Made by a program: the position numbers and the translations under genes. A stretch of DNA of 64,000 nt from the NCBI RefSeq assembly GCF_900580865.1, contig NZ_UTBZ01000001.1, positions 124,001-188,000 on the forward strand. Reading direction: 5' to 3'. Shown piece after piece: positions 63,699-64,000 of the stretch. How positions within the stretch are numbered: position 1 is the first letter of the stretch; each line of letters begins with the position of its first letter. This stretch comes from Pseudomonas viridiflava (lineage in GTDB: Bacteria; Pseudomonadota; Gammaproteobacteria; Pseudomonadales; Pseudomonadaceae). The notes under the pieces were generated by a model that was not told where the DNA came from, did not search any database, and saw nothing but the letters and a program-made list of their open reading frames with translations.

Positions 63699-64000
63699 AT
63701 GCGTTTTCTGCCTGGCCTGATCTGCCTGCTACCCCTTTTGAGCCCTTTGGCTCATGCCGAACTGATTGATGACGTCAACGACCGTGGCGAGCTGCGCATT
63801 GCCCTTGAGGCTAATACACCGCCATTCAATTTCAAGGAAGGCGACACACTCACGGGGTTCGAGGTCGAGCTTGGGCAACTGCTGGCCAACGAACTGGATG
63901 TACGCGCCGACTTCATCGTCACCGATGAGGCCGACCTGCTTCAGGGCGTTGAAAGCGGCAAATACGATGTTGCGCTCAACCACATAGCACTGACACCGGA
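63699..64000 (+). CDS. amino-acid-type ABC transporter substrate-binding protein (partial)
   Basis: The first 100 codons only; the gene runs past the window end. A strong AAGGAG precedes the ATG. The product starts with a signal peptide (MRFLPGLICLLPLLSPLAHA) and continues RGELRIALEANTPPFNF and TGFEVELGQLLANEL, the opening of family 3 solute-binding proteins for polar amino acids. Substrate cannot be told from this part. Confidence 0.85.
   Translation, partial: MRFLPGLICLLPLLSPLAHAELIDDVNDRGELRIALEANTPPFNFKEGDTLTGFEVELGQLLANELDVRADFIVTDEADLLQGVESGKYDVALNHIALTP

Overview
The window is chromosomal DNA from a Pseudomonas, most likely of the P. fluorescens group. Three things point there. The backbone gene order (serA, rpiA, ilvA, rppH-ptsP, lgt-thyA, folA, ilvD, pfpI, mutM, coaD, the lao genes, the M16 pair, ftsYEX-rpoH, mtgA, thiSG-trmB) matches, from memory, the PA0316-PA0382 block of P. 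aeruginosa PAO1 read in reverse. Intergenic regions are littered with the GAGCCTGCTCGCGA-type REP doublets typical of this group. Coding DNA is GC-rich and tightly packed. I saw no rRNA, tRNA, CRISPR array, insertion sequence or prophage.

Layout. 0-8.1 kb: kptA between two near-identical REP doublets; the minus-strand trmB-thiG-thiS-DUF423 run; mtgA; rpoH and the overlapping ftsY-ftsE-ftsX operon. 8.4-13.8 kb: a plus-strand run of two M16 peptidase-like proteins, rsmD, a YheT-like hydrolase and an AraC regulator. 13.9-20.3 kb: sseA, the lao-type alcohol/aldehyde oxidation cluster with its TetR regulator, coaD and a ferredoxin. 20.4-24.6 kb: a small membrane protein, mutM, an HDOD protein, pfpI and rlmI.

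24.6-28.4 kb is the most unusual part. A compact, partly AT-rich block sits between rlmI and ilvD. It holds a 23-codon micro-ORF with a perfect Shine-Dalgarno, a strong stem-loop right after it, then three translationally overlapping genes: an orphan SagB-type flavin dehydrogenase, an AurF/CmlI-like diiron oxygenase with all expected metal ligands, and a Bcr/CflA-type MFS exporter. No cyclodehydratase, YcaO, radical SAM or lanthipeptide enzyme is present. This looks like a small-peptide (RiPP-like) or N-oxidised metabolite pathway that I cannot match to a known class.

28.6-36.8 kb: ilvD, pchP (phosphorylcholine phosphatase), tcyP (cystine uptake), folA and a DUF2868/DUF3482 GTPase pair. 37.0-43.8 kb: a minus-strand 2-aminoethylphosphonate-type uptake and oxidative degradation cluster (HD-domain oxygenase, FAD oxidoreductase, ABC transporter, LysR regulator). 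43.8-46.7 kb: divergent cadA/cadR with a MerR-type promoter. 46.8-57.2 kb: thyA, lgt, a TauE-like permease, an NRDE protein, an unusual repeat block, ptsP-rppH, a HAD phosphatase, a DUF2269 protein, ilvA and rpiA. 57.3-64 kb: two tandem SdiA-regulated-domain proteins, an FAH-family hydrolase, D-2-hydroxyglutarate dehydrogenase divergent from serA, a DUF4399 protein and the start of an amino-acid-type ABC substrate-binding protein cut by the window end.
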